A stretch of DNA of 64,000 nucleotides from Sphingobium sp. B2D3C (GCF_025961835.1 NZ_JAOQOK010000001.1:248001-312000), one strand, 5' to 3'; numbered from the stretch's first letter, positions 47,084-55,184 are shown. Notes: generated from the sequence alone by a model not told the origin. Translations and numbers: made by a program.

Positions 47084-48062
47084 GGTCGCACCCTTCTGCA
47101 TGGCTTTGCATTTCATGATGGTAGCGGCCCATCGCGCCGAACAGATCGCGCTGCTGCTCCGGCGTGAACTGCGCCCCCCATTGCTTGTAGAGCGAGAAGA
47201 CGTTGGCGACGATCCGCTCGGGGTCGCTCCAGCCGCGGAACTCCTGCATGTTGATGTCGCGCGCGGCTTCCTCATAGGAAAGGCCAGCCTCGAACCGCTC
47301 GCGCGATTCATCGCGGACATATTCGAAATAAGCCTGCATGTTGCGGACGGCTGTCGTGTCCGTGATCGGGCCGTGGCCGGGCACCACCACCTGCGGATCG
47401 AGATCGACGATATATTGGCAGGCGGCAATCCAGTTTTCGACCGGACCGGCCCACATGATCGGATGCCCCTCGTTAAACAGCAGGTCGCCGGTGAACACCA
47501 CACGATCCTGAGGCACCCACACGATCGTGTCGGAATCCGTGTGTGCCGGGCCCAGGTCGATCAGCGAGACCGCCTTCGAGCCGACATTGAGATCGAGCCG
47601 CCCGTCGAACGTGCGGTTGGGCAGCGTCAACTCATCCACGCCGGAGAAATCGAACTTGCGACCCATCGTTTCATAAAGAAACGCGCCGGTATCGCCCATC
47701 TCGGTGTAGACGTTCTTCAGGTTGGCGAGCATCTTTGGGTTGAAGCCGGCCATTTCCTTCTTGGCTTCGTTGGTGCCGATGATCTCCGCATCCGCCACCA
47801 GGCCATTGCCGAAGAAATGATCAGGGTTGGCATGGGTGTTGACCAGCCGGTCGATCTTCGCGGCTTCCGGCACCTTGGCCTTGAACCGGTCCAGCATCTC
47901 GCGCGTCAGCGGCACGCTCATCAGCGTATCGACCAGCAGTGTCTCGCCGTCGCTGGCGATCAGGCCCGCATTGGACCAGCCCCATGTGCCGTCCGGCTGG
48001 ACATAGCCATAGAGGCCATTGCCAATGTCATGAATGCCTTGGGTGAAAGGCCAGTTGGCCAT
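47073..48062 (-). CDS. MBL-fold metallohydrolase with altered HxNxDH motif
   Basis: The protein is 329 residues with the alphabeta-betaalpha MBL pattern. The metal motif is NTHANPDHFFGN: H77, N79, D81, H82, that is, HxNxDH in place of HxHxDH. Other ligands are present (LGPAHTDSDT, VFTGDLLFNEGHP, VPGHGPI). The substitution may change metal stoichiometry. Possible roles are hydrolysis of a lactone or thioester intermediate. First gene of the second catabolic operon; ATG 48062 follows GGAG. It overlaps the next gene by 11 bases. Confidence 0.82.
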   Translation of the reverse strand: MANWPFTQGIHDIGNGLYGYVQPDGTWGWSNAGLIASDGETLLVDTLMSVPLTREMLDRFKAKVPEAAKIDRLVNTHANPDHFFGNGLVADAEIIGTNEAKKEMAGFNPKMLANLKNVYTEMGDTGAFLYETMGRKFDFSGVDELTLPNRTFDGRLDLNVGSKAVSLIDLGPAHTDSDTIVWVPQDRVVFTGDLLFNEGHPIMWAGPVENWIAACQYIVDLDPQVVVPGHGPITDTTAVRNMQAYFEYVRDESRERFEAGLSYEEAARDINMQEFRGWSDPERIVANVFSLYKQWGAQFTPEQQRDLFGAMGRYHHEMQSHAEGCDHAH

Positions 48063-48115
48063 CCTGCTCTCCTGTCGATATCCGTCAAAGCTTAGCGATT
48101 GCGCGCGGTCCAGCA

Positions 48116-48133
48116 ATTCCTATTTGCAGGAAT
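48116..48133. promoter_or_regulatory. operator candidate A: ATTCCT-N6-AGGAAT palindrome
   Basis: A perfect 18-base palindrome in the 97-base divergent gap between the MBL and TetR genes. Read on the minus strand, it overlaps the candidate -10 region of the MBL operon (TTGGCG, 17 bases, CAAATA). The same half-sites occur in the TonB-receptor promoter (54291-54312). Confidence 0.6.
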
Positions 48134-48159
48134 ATATTTTTCGCGCCAAGCGTAGCATC

Positions 48160-48795
48160 ATGGGTGAAGCGAAAAAACCGCGCAAACGGGGGCAGGGCCG
48201 GCCGGCCGAAAATGGGGTTGGGCGCGAGGTCGTACTGCAAACGGCGGAACGCCTTGTGAAGGAGCATCCGCCCGAGCGCATCTCGATTGCCATGATCGCG
48301 CGGGAAGCGGGCGTGGACCCGGCGCTGGTGCGCTATTACTTCAAGGACCGCAGCAACCTGCTGCTGGCGGTTGCGACTTCGATGATGGACCGGGTGCCCT
48401 ATAGCGCCCGCGATCCGCGCCCGGCGCATGAAGTGGTGGAAGATAATATTCGCCGCACGGCGCGGTTCACCCGCTCCAACCGCCATATCCACCGGCTGAT
48501 GGTCGACGAGCTGGCGGACGCGAAATCGTCCGACGTGGGCGAGCGCCTCGGCGAGATGAACCGCGAGGCTGTCGCCTGGCTGGGCGAAGTGCTCGCGCGG
48601 GACTCCAGTTCGATCAGGGACGTCGATCCTGCCCTGCTTCACGTCGCGGTCCTCGGACTGTTCGACTTCTTTGCGACTGCCGAGCCCGTGGTCAGGCAGC
48701 TCTTCCCGGCAGATATCGCTGCCGAGGAGCTGATCAGCCGATATGAGGAATTCGTCGTCGACCTGCTGATGAACGGCCTGCGGCCCCGCACCTAG
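48160..48795 (+). CDS. TetR-family regulator of the catabolic cluster
   Basis: The protein is 211 residues. The N-terminal tail is basic (KKPRKRGQGRP), followed by the HTH: VVLQTAERLVKEHPPERISI, AMIAREAGVDPALVRYYFKD, with recognition helix in PALVRYYF. The C-terminal ligand domain is not assigned. It lies between the two catabolic operons and its stop TAG shares the CTAG tetranucleotide with the convergent FAH gene stop. Proposed to bind the two matching palindromes at 48116 and 54291; inferred from position and symmetry. Confidence 0.88.
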   Translation: MGEAKKPRKRGQGRPAENGVGREVVLQTAERLVKEHPPERISIAMIAREAGVDPALVRYYFKDRSNLLLAVATSMMDRVPYSARDPRPAHEVVEDNIRRTARFTRSNRHIHRLMVDELADAKSSDVGERLGEMNREAVAWLGEVLARDSSSIRDVDPALLHVAVLGLFDFFATAEPVVRQLFPADIAAEELISRYEEFVVDLLMNGLRPRT

Positions 48796-49745
48796 CTGGC
48801 GCCTTCCGCCACGCAGCGGTTGCGCTGGGTGCCGAGGCCAGTGATCATGCCTTCCATCTCGTCGTCCGGCTGCAGAAACACGCCAAAGGCGGAGCCATTG
48901 CCATAAGGCGAGCCGGTGCAGATCACGTCGCCCGGCATCAACTCCACGCGATCGGAGAGATAGGCGATCTGCCGCTCGATGCTGACCATCATGTCGCGTG
49001 TCGACTCGTTCTGATAGACCTTGCCGTTGACCGACAGGGTGATCGTCAGATCATAGGGATCGGCGACATACTGCCGGGGCACGATCATCGGGCCGAAGGG
49101 CAGGAAGGTCGGGAAGCATTTGCCCGAGAGCCAGTCGGCGCCCAGCCCGCCGGCATCGCGGCGAAAAATCTGCTCGCGCGCGGTGACGTCGTTGACCACC
49201 ACGAAGCCGGCGACATGGTCCATGGCCTGCGCGGCGGAGACATGGCGGGCCGGCTTGCCGATCACCACGCCCAGTTCCAGCTCCCAGTCCGGCTTTATGA
49301 CGTTGCGCGGCAGCACCACGGCATCGCGCGGACCGACCACGCAGGAGGGCAGCTTGATGAAGCAATAGGGTTCCGCCTGCGCGCGGGCGTCCATCATCTC
49401 CTCGACCTTGCGGCGGCGCTCGTCGTCGCTCATCGCCTCGGCATCGGCCGTGCGCATCGAGGGGTCGCCCATGACCAGGCCGACGACATGCTTCTTGTAG
49501 TTGGCGCCGGTGCAGAACACCTGCCCGGGGCGATAGGGCGCCCGCACATCCGCCTCGGCAAAGCTCTGCGCGCCGGCAAAGGCCGCCTCGTCAGCGGCCC
49601 AGCGCTCGATCTGCGGCAGGATCTCGTCCCACGCCGCCAGAAGGCCGGGCAGGTCGCGCTGCTCGCCCCAATGGGCCAGCGGGACGAAGCGATCGTCGCG
49701 GACGAGCACGGCAGCCGTGCCCACTGTCGCCAAACCAACAGTCAT
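48792..49745 (-). CDS. FAH-family hydrolase (acylpyruvase/fumarylpyruvate hydrolase-like)
   Basis: The protein is 317 residues, single-domain FAH fold preceded by a short N-terminal part. GANYKKHV is the FAH entry motif; the metal Glu pair is in WELELGVVIGKP and the Asp in VVNDVTAREQIF; CTGSPYGNG closes the site. Probably hydrolyses a ring-cleavage product to a pyruvate-type fragment. ATG 49745 overlaps the stop of the monooxygenase gene (TGATG), so it is the last gene of the TonB-VOC-monooxygenase-FAH operon. Confidence 0.85.
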   Translation of the reverse strand: MTVGLATVGTAAVLVRDDRFVPLAHWGEQRDLPGLLAAWDEILPQIERWAADEAAFAGAQSFAEADVRAPYRPGQVFCTGANYKKHVVGLVMGDPSMRTADAEAMSDDERRRKVEEMMDARAQAEPYCFIKLPSCVVGPRDAVVLPRNVIKPDWELELGVVIGKPARHVSAAQAMDHVAGFVVVNDVTAREQIFRRDAGGLGADWLSGKCFPTFLPFGPMIVPRQYVADPYDLTITLSVNGKVYQNESTRDMMVSIERQIAYLSDRVELMPGDVICTGSPYGNGSAFGVFLQPDDEMEGMITGLGTQRNRCVAEGAS

Positions 49746-50860
49746 CAATAGGGCTCCTTGAGTTTCTGCATCGTTCCGCCGAGCATCTTGTTGGCATCTA
49801 CCTGATTGCCGCCGGCCATCTCGATTTCGCCGATCCGCACCGAGTTTTCCACGACCATGCGGGCGCGCTCGAACCGGCGCACGCCAAAGGCGGTCAGTGC
49901 GGCTTCGACATCGTCGGTCTTCGCCAGCTCATCGGCGAGTACGAGGCCATCCTCGGCAGCGAGGCCGGCGCCCGAGGCCATATGCGGCGTGGTCGCATGG
50001 GCGGCATCGCCGATCACCACCACGCGCCCCTTGTGCCAGGGCAGGGGCAGGAGTTGCCATTCGAGCGGGCGGTAATTGACCAGCGAGTCTTGGCCGAGGC
50101 TTTCCCGGATCTTGACGATGTCGCCGCCATAGGGCGCGAGCAGCTCGGCGACGCGTGGCAGCATGTCCTCATCGGCATACCAGGGGTTGTCGGGCACATG
50201 CTCGAGGATGAATGCGTAGAGCTTGTCCTGCGAGATCGGATTGAGGCCGAGCTTGACCGGGCCGCCGATATACATTTCGGCGCCGTCCAGACCCTCGGGG
50301 CGGTCGGCGACGATGCGCCAGCAGCCCTGCCCGGTGAACTGCGGAGCCGGGGCATCGGGGAACAGGGTCTTGCGCGTCTTGGACTGGATGCCATCGGCCG
50401 CGACGACCAGATCGATCGTGCGCTCTGTGCCGTCGGACAGGGCGACGGTCACCCCGTCGCCGCTTTCCCTAAAGCCGCGCGGCTCGACGCCCAGCGTCAC
50501 GGTGACGTCGGCCTTGCGAACATGCTTCTGCAAGATGGCATGAAGCACGGGGCGCATGATGCCGCCGCTCGAATCGATGGGAGCGAGCCCGGCATGGCGC
50601 GGCGTTTCCATCACCACCGCGCCGTCCGGCGTGCGCAGGCGAAAGCCGGTGCCGACAAAGCCCTGCTCGCGGATTTCATCCAGAATGCCGAGGTCATCGA
50701 ACGCCCGTAAGGACAGGCCGGTGACGCTGATGCCAGCGCCATAAGCGCGCCATTGCGGGTCGATATCGATCATTTCCACGGCGACGCCGCGTTTGGCGAG
50801 CGACAGGCTCGCGCTCATGCCACCGACGCCGCCGCCGACGACCAATGCTGTACGGATCAT
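49745..50860 (-). CDS. FAD-dependent aromatic monooxygenase (class A)
   Basis: The protein is 371 residues. The FAD GxGxxG site is ALVVGGGVGGMSASLSLAKR, the DG motif is VVAADGIQSKTRK and the GD motif is VVVIGDAAHATTPHMASGAG: the three signatures of single-component flavoprotein hydroxylases such as salicylate and 3-hydroxybenzoate 6-hydroxylases. It probably hydroxylates a phenolic acid to the diol used by the neighbouring dioxygenase. The true start is ATG 50860; the frame extends to 51052 without support. Confidence 0.88.
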   Translation of the reverse strand: MIRTALVVGGGVGGMSASLSLAKRGVAVEMIDIDPQWRAYGAGISVTGLSLRAFDDLGILDEIREQGFVGTGFRLRTPDGAVVMETPRHAGLAPIDSSGGIMRPVLHAILQKHVRKADVTVTLGVEPRGFRESGDGVTVALSDGTERTIDLVVAADGIQSKTRKTLFPDAPAPQFTGQGCWRIVADRPEGLDGAEMYIGGPVKLGLNPISQDKLYAFILEHVPDNPWYADEDMLPRVAELLAPYGGDIVKIRESLGQDSLVNYRPLEWQLLPLPWHKGRVVVIGDAAHATTPHMASGAGLAAEDGLVLADELAKTDDVEAALTAFGVRRFERARMVVENSVRIGEIEMAGGNQVDANKMLGGTMQKLKEPY

Positions 50861-50876
50861 GCTGTAAGCGCCTTTC

Positions 50877-51782
50877 TTAGGCCGGAACCTGCCACAGGCC
50901 CTTGTCGGGCTGCATTTCGGCATGGGGCACATTGCCGGTGATGATGCGACCGGTGCCCCATTGATCGATGGTGTTTGGCCCCGGCTCATAATGCGTGACC
51001 TGCCAGCTGTCCTCGTCCACTTCCTCAAGGTCGGAAGTGTACTCGACGGCATTGCCGTTGGGCGTGACGAAGTAGCTGAAGGTGTTGTTGCCCGCAGTGT
51101 GCCGGCCCGGCCCCCAGCTCAGCTTGATGCCGCTTTCGTGCATCCGCGCGAGGCCGCGCATCAGCTCGTCCACCGAACTCACGTCGAACGCGATGTGGTT
51201 GAGTGCCGGCGGTCCGGGGAGGATCGCGAGGCGGTGGTGCGCCGAGTTGCAGCGCAGGAAGACCATGAACTTGCCGATCCAGTCGGACAGGCGGAAGCCC
51301 AGCGCCTTCTGGTAGAAGTCTGCGAGCGCGACATGGTCAGGCGAGTGGAACACCACATGGCTGATGCCGATGGGGATGGCCTCGCCCTTGTCGAGCTTGC
51401 GGAACTCACGCGGGGTGCTGTCGCAGATCACCTCCATCGCCCGCCCGTCAGGATCGAAGAAGCGGAAGGCGAAGCCCCCGGCCGGGCCGCTGGCCGGGGC
51501 GGGTTCGCTGATGATCTTCGCGCCGGCTGCCTTCACCTGTTCGAAGATCGCCAGCACGTCCTCCCTGGAGGCGGCGGAGAAGCCGACAAGATCGGTCTTC
51601 TTCTCCGCGTCTTCCCGCAGCACGATCACATAGGGGTGGGGCATGCCTTCGGCGGCGAAGTAGACGCGGCCGTCCTGCTCCGCGACCTCAATCAGCCCCC
51701 AGGTCTTGCCGTAGAACTCGCGTTCCTTGGCAAGGTCCGGCACGGCCATGGCGACATAATGAAGATCGGTAACGCTAACCAT
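50877..51782 (-). CDS. two-domain VOC (extradiol-type) ring-cleavage dioxygenase
   Basis: The protein is 301 residues with two vicinal-oxygen-chelate domains. In the C-terminal one the Fe/Mn ligands fit ISHVVFHSPDH (His), LNHIAFDVSS (His) and GNAVEYTSDLEE (Glu), as in type I extradiol dioxygenases. The N-terminal domain is related but keeps fewer ligands. Cleaves a catechol- or hydroxyquinol-type ring next to one hydroxyl group. ATG 51782 follows GGGAG. 16 bases from the monooxygenase start. Confidence 0.87.
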   Translation of the reverse strand: MVSVTDLHYVAMAVPDLAKEREFYGKTWGLIEVAEQDGRVYFAAEGMPHPYVIVLREDAEKKTDLVGFSAASREDVLAIFEQVKAAGAKIISEPAPASGPAGGFAFRFFDPDGRAMEVICDSTPREFRKLDKGEAIPIGISHVVFHSPDHVALADFYQKALGFRLSDWIGKFMVFLRCNSAHHRLAILPGPPALNHIAFDVSSVDELMRGLARMHESGIKLSWGPGRHTAGNNTFSYFVTPNGNAVEYTSDLEEVDEDSWQVTHYEPGPNTIDQWGTGRIITGNVPHAEMQPDKGLWQVPA

Positions 51783-51812
51783 GCATAACTCCCTGGATGA
51801 GCCTGACCTTGC

Positions 51813-54257
51813 TCAGAACTTGCCGCCGATACGCAGACCGTAGGTCCGGGGCTGTTCTGCGCTGGCCGTGACCAGCGAGGCCGATGTGATGTTGCCGGTG
51901 ATGAGGCGCTGATTATTCTCGATATTGTTGATGTACGCCGTGACGAAGAACCGGTCATCCTCCGTTGCGAGCGTCAGCGACGCATAGCTCACAAACGCCG
52001 CTTCCGACCGGAGATAGGGCAAATAGTCCGCCGTAGAATAGCTCGATCCACGATAGCGCGTCCCGCCCTGCAGCACAGCCTTGTATGTGCCGAGCGGAAT
52101 GGTTTGCTGCGCGTCGAGATTGAACGACCATTTCGGCGAGTTGAACGCCTGGTTGCCCGAGCAGTCGATACGGAACACGCTGATCGTGCCACCGGGCGTG
52201 ACCTGCAACTCTGGCGTCGAGGCGCAGGTGGTGTTGGCCGGCAGGCCCTGATTCGGCGCGAAGTAGACGAAGCTGTCATATTTCGTGTCGAGATACTGCA
52301 CATTCGCCGAGAGCAGGGTGTTCGGCGTGGCCATGAACTCCACGTCGAGATCCAGCCCCTTGATCGTGCTGTTGCCGATGTTGCGCGTCAGGAATACGGT
52401 CGAAGGCGGCGTGCCGAGATCATAGCCGAACTGGCTGAACTGCTGGTCCTTGTACTTCCACAGGAAGCCCTCGAGGTTCACCTGCAGGCGATTGTCGAGG
52501 AACCGGTTTTTGGTGCCGATGGTATAGGCGTCGATCGTTTCCGGCCGATAGGTTTCAAGGCCGCGTGCGAAGTTGAAGCCGCCGGCATGGTAGCCCGTCT
52601 CGAAGCTGGCGTAGACCATATTGCGCGGCGAGAAATCATATTGCGCAGCCAAGCGATAAGTGAACTTGTTGTTGGTTAGGCCGGAATTGATCGGGATTTG
52701 AGAGCGCAGGACAAAAGGTGCGGTCTGAGAACCGCCGGCGATCGGCGGCAGAGCGAAGAGCGGGACCGGCGTGATCGGGATGCCGCGCTGGGCGTAGAAG
52801 GCCTGCAAATCGGCTTCCGTCTCTGCCAACGGGATGAACGGCAACGTCGGGCAAACATCCTGCGGCGGCGCGGGATTGCCGCAGAACAGGATGTACACGT
52901 TCGAGGTGCCGTCGAACCGCTTCTTGTCCGAGGTGTAACGCGCGCCGGCCGTGAGGCTCAGTTGCTCGACGGGGCGCACAGTGAGCTTGCCGAAGCCGGC
53001 CCAACTTTCCGTTTTCGTCCGGAAGTTCTGGTAGGGCGAGAGGCTCTGCTGGTTGTACCGGGCCACCGCCGCGATTTCCTCATCGAAATACATCGCGCCG
53101 ATCAGATAATCGACCGAGGGGCCGAAGTCGCCGGCCCAGCGCGCTTCGACGCTGGTCTGCTTGTCCTTCTCCTTGGTGTAGCCCTGGCGGAACACGCCGT
53201 TGAAGGCATATTCGAGATCCGCCTCGCGGTAGGCGGGCTGGACCGTCAGCGTGCCGGCGGGCGTGGTGTAGTTCAGCTCGGCGGTTATGCCCCAATAGTC
53301 ATTGTCGTTGAACGGCACGCCATCCACGACCGCACCTGCCCGGCCGACCTGCGTGAAGAAGCGCGGCGCCAGATAGGCGTTGGACGCCGGATCGAGCAGG
53401 CCCTGTTGGGTCGAGAAGTTGCTGGGCACGAACTGGTAGCCCGAGGGGCCGTTCGGGCCGAAGGTCGGGTTGACCGCGCCCAGATAATAGCCGCTGCTGC
53501 TCGCGCCGCCCTGGTGGGCATAATCGGCAGCGACACGAAGCGAGAGATCCGGCGTCGGCTCGGCATAGATCTGCAGGCGACCGCCATGCTCGCGCTGGTT
53601 GCCGGTGCCATCGGTCTGGAAGGCATCGCGGTGCGAGAACGTGCCGGCGGCACGCAGCGCCACCGTGTCACCGAGCGGCACGTTGAGCGCCGCCTGGCCG
53701 GTGAACCAGTTATAATTGCCATAACCCAGGGTCGCGCTGCCGGATGTCTCGCCCAGCTTCGGGCGATTGGGGATGACGTTGATGGCGCCTGCGGTCGCGT
53801 TGCGCCCATAGAGCGTGCCCTGCGGTCCCTTGAGCACTTCGACACGCTGCAGATCGTAGAACACGCCGGAGGTCGAGGTGGGGCGACCGATGTAGACGCC
53901 GTCATAGTTGAACGAGATCGCCGGGTCCGAATAGGCGTTGACGGTGGAGTTGCCCACGCCGCGCACGAAGAACACCGTCGTCGGCCCGCCACCGCCGGAT
54001 GCGGAGAGGGACGGGGAGATGCGGGAGAGATCTTCCGCGCGCACCACATTCTGGCGGGTCAGTTCCTCGGGCCGAATCACATCGACGGCGAGGGGGGTGC
54101 GCTGGCTGTTCTCTTCCACGCGCTGGGCGGTGACGATGATGTCGACCAGGCCGCCATCATTAGTCGTATCGGCCAGCGAAACCGCGGCGCCCTGTGCGGC
54201 GACGGCGGTTGGGGTGAAGGCGGCGCACGCGACGGTGCACAACAACAAAGCTCTCAT
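51813..54257 (-). CDS. TonB-dependent outer-membrane receptor of the catabolic cluster
   Basis: The protein is 814 residues. The signal peptide spans MRALLLCTVACAAFTPTAVA. A plug domain (about 40-160; DIIVTAQRVEENSQRTPLAV, GPQGTLYGRNATAGAINV) precedes a 22-strand-type barrel ending YGLRIGGKF with the terminal Phe. The ATG 54257 has GGGAG 7 bases upstream; GTG 54263 is in frame. It heads the operon with the VOC, monooxygenase and FAH genes, 30 bases before the first of them, suggesting active uptake of the aromatic substrate. Confidence 0.93.
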   Translation of the reverse strand: MRALLLCTVACAAFTPTAVAAQGAAVSLADTTNDGGLVDIIVTAQRVEENSQRTPLAVDVIRPEELTRQNVVRAEDLSRISPSLSASGGGGPTTVFFVRGVGNSTVNAYSDPAISFNYDGVYIGRPTSTSGVFYDLQRVEVLKGPQGTLYGRNATAGAINVIPNRPKLGETSGSATLGYGNYNWFTGQAALNVPLGDTVALRAAGTFSHRDAFQTDGTGNQREHGGRLQIYAEPTPDLSLRVAADYAHQGGASSSGYYLGAVNPTFGPNGPSGYQFVPSNFSTQQGLLDPASNAYLAPRFFTQVGRAGAVVDGVPFNDNDYWGITAELNYTTPAGTLTVQPAYREADLEYAFNGVFRQGYTKEKDKQTSVEARWAGDFGPSVDYLIGAMYFDEEIAAVARYNQQSLSPYQNFRTKTESWAGFGKLTVRPVEQLSLTAGARYTSDKKRFDGTSNVYILFCGNPAPPQDVCPTLPFIPLAETEADLQAFYAQRGIPITPVPLFALPPIAGGSQTAPFVLRSQIPINSGLTNNKFTYRLAAQYDFSPRNMVYASFETGYHAGGFNFARGLETYRPETIDAYTIGTKNRFLDNRLQVNLEGFLWKYKDQQFSQFGYDLGTPPSTVFLTRNIGNSTIKGLDLDVEFMATPNTLLSANVQYLDTKYDSFVYFAPNQGLPANTTCASTPELQVTPGGTISVFRIDCSGNQAFNSPKWSFNLDAQQTIPLGTYKAVLQGGTRYRGSSYSTADYLPYLRSEAAFVSYASLTLATEDDRFFVTAYINNIENNQRLITGNITSASLVTASAEQPRTYGLRIGGKF

Positions 54258-54290
54258 GTTCACTCTCCCAAGACGGCTCTCAGTGACCGT

Positions 54291-54312
54291 TAATTCCTGA
54301 TGTACGGAATTA
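54291..54312. promoter_or_regulatory. operator candidate B: TAATTCC-N8-GGAATTA palindrome
   Basis: Perfect inverted repeat 34 bases upstream of the TonB receptor start. On the minus strand it covers the candidate -10 (TACATC, 54299-54304), whose -35 partner TTGTCA is at 54322-54327, 17 bases away. It has the same core half-sites (ATTCC/GGAAT) and N8 spacing as operator A (48116-48133). Confidence 0.65.
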
Positions 54313-54327
54313 TGGATCGCGTGACAA
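54299..54327 (-). promoter_or_regulatory. candidate promoter of the TonB-receptor operon
   Basis: Minus-strand TTGTCA (54322-54327) and TACATC (54299-54304) with 17 bases between them. The -10 lies inside operator B, so repressor binding would block RNA polymerase. Confidence 0.55.
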
Positions 54328-54395
54328 GCGATCTTCTAAGAGCGCGTCGATCATCTTGATAAAGCATGAGAATGTGGGCTGTGCTGCCCAGACGC

Positions 54396-54427
54396 AAAAA
54401 GGGCGGCCCGTAAACCGAGCCGCCCTT
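54396..54427 (-). terminator. Rho-independent terminator after the repeat lipoprotein gene
   Basis: AAGGGCGGC (54399-54407) pairs with GCCGCCCTT (54419-54427); on the minus strand it is followed by TTTTT. It ends the Thivi_2564/lipoprotein transcript before the TonB-receptor promoter. Confidence 0.8.
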
Positions 54428-54472
54428 CTGTGACGTGCGGGGAGCAGCGCCGGGAGGCGCTACCCCTCAGAT

Positions 54473-54805
54473 TCAGTCGCGAATTGCGCGTCCGGTGTTT
54501 TCCAGCGCGGCGCCGGTGCGGTCGGCAGCGGCGTCCGCGCCACGGCTGATGTCATCGCCGACCCGGTCCGCCGCTGCGCCGGCTTCGCGCGCGCCCTGCT
54601 GGATGTCGTCGCCGATGCGGTCTGCGGCGGCGCCCGCCTCGCGGCTCGCCTCGCGAGATTCCTGCGCGGCATGGTCACCGGCGTGCTCGACATCGTTGCC
54701 GACGGCGTCGGCCGCTTCGCTGGTTTCCTGCTGCGCCTTCTCACTGCACGCTGCGATGGGCAGCGAGATGAGGGCCAGGCTGGCGAGAGTGGCGGGAAGT
54801 TTCAT
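54473..54805 (-). CDS. small lipoprotein with 18-residue helical repeats
   Basis: The protein is 110 residues. A signal sequence leads to Cys20 (LPIAAC lipobox). The rest is an Ala/Glu/Asp-rich helix with an 18-residue repeat beginning at residues 55 and 73 (REAGAAADRIGDDI and REAGAAADRVGDDI) and a third degenerate copy near 91. Likely a periplasm-facing coiled or bundle-forming lipoprotein. No known family. It is downstream of the Thivi_2564 gene and probably shares its EcfG-type promoter, which hints at stress induction. Confidence 0.75.
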   Translation of the reverse strand: MKLPATLASLALISLPIAACSEKAQQETSEAADAVGNDVEHAGDHAAQESREASREAGAAADRIGDDIQQGAREAGAAADRVGDDISRGADAAADRTGAALENTGRAIRD

Positions 54806-54883
54806 GGATAACCTCGTTCGATTATTGCGCGGCGGACTTGCGCGCCGCTGAAATGGGGATTTGATAGGGCTGATCGACGTCAG

Positions 54884-55072
54884 CTAGTTGACGTGGACGC
54901 CGCCAAGCGAGCCGAGCACGCCAAAGGCCTGCAGCAGCCAGAGCACCACCGCGATCACCACGACGATGTTGAGGATGCTTTTGATCTTGCCGTCCATCGG
55001 AATGTACGTGTTGATGAGCCACAGCAACACGCCGACGACGATCAAGATGATGATGATGTTGAGAAGCGACAT
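54884..55072 (-). CDS. Thivi_2564-family small membrane protein
   Basis: The protein is 62 residues with two membrane helices (LNIIIILIVVGVLLWLINT and ILNIVVVIAVVLWLLQAFGV) joined by the conserved YIPMDGKIKS turn, the hallmark of the Thivi_2564 family. Inner-membrane, role unknown. GGGAGGG precedes the ATG. It follows a good EcfG-type promoter at 55160-55184. Confidence 0.85.
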   Translation of the reverse strand: MSLLNIIIILIVVGVLLWLINTYIPMDGKIKSILNIVVVIAVVLWLLQAFGVLGSLGGVHVN

Positions 55073-55159
55073 GCAACCCTCCCGGTCTTTTTAAACGGCT
55101 GGACGACAGCGATCTCCCAGGCTGTGTCCCGCGCGCGCATCCCAGATGCTGCTCAAAGG

Positions 55160-55184
55160 AACGTCCGGCCCGGCGTGTAGTTCC
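55160..55184 (-). promoter_or_regulatory. EcfG-type general stress promoter
   Basis: On the minus strand GGAAC (55180-55184) and CGTT (55160-55163) are separated by 16 bases, matching the alphaproteobacterial EcfG consensus GGAAC-N16/17-CGTT exactly. It is about 88 bases upstream of the Thivi_2564 gene start, within the 286-base gap before ileS, which otherwise holds no supported gene. Confidence 0.65.

Noticed and set aside
45791..47503. Long N-terminal extension of the fumarylacetoacetase-like frame
   Set aside because: The extension runs antisense-like across the MBL gene in another frame; the family's N-terminus starts at 47083 with a good ribosome site.
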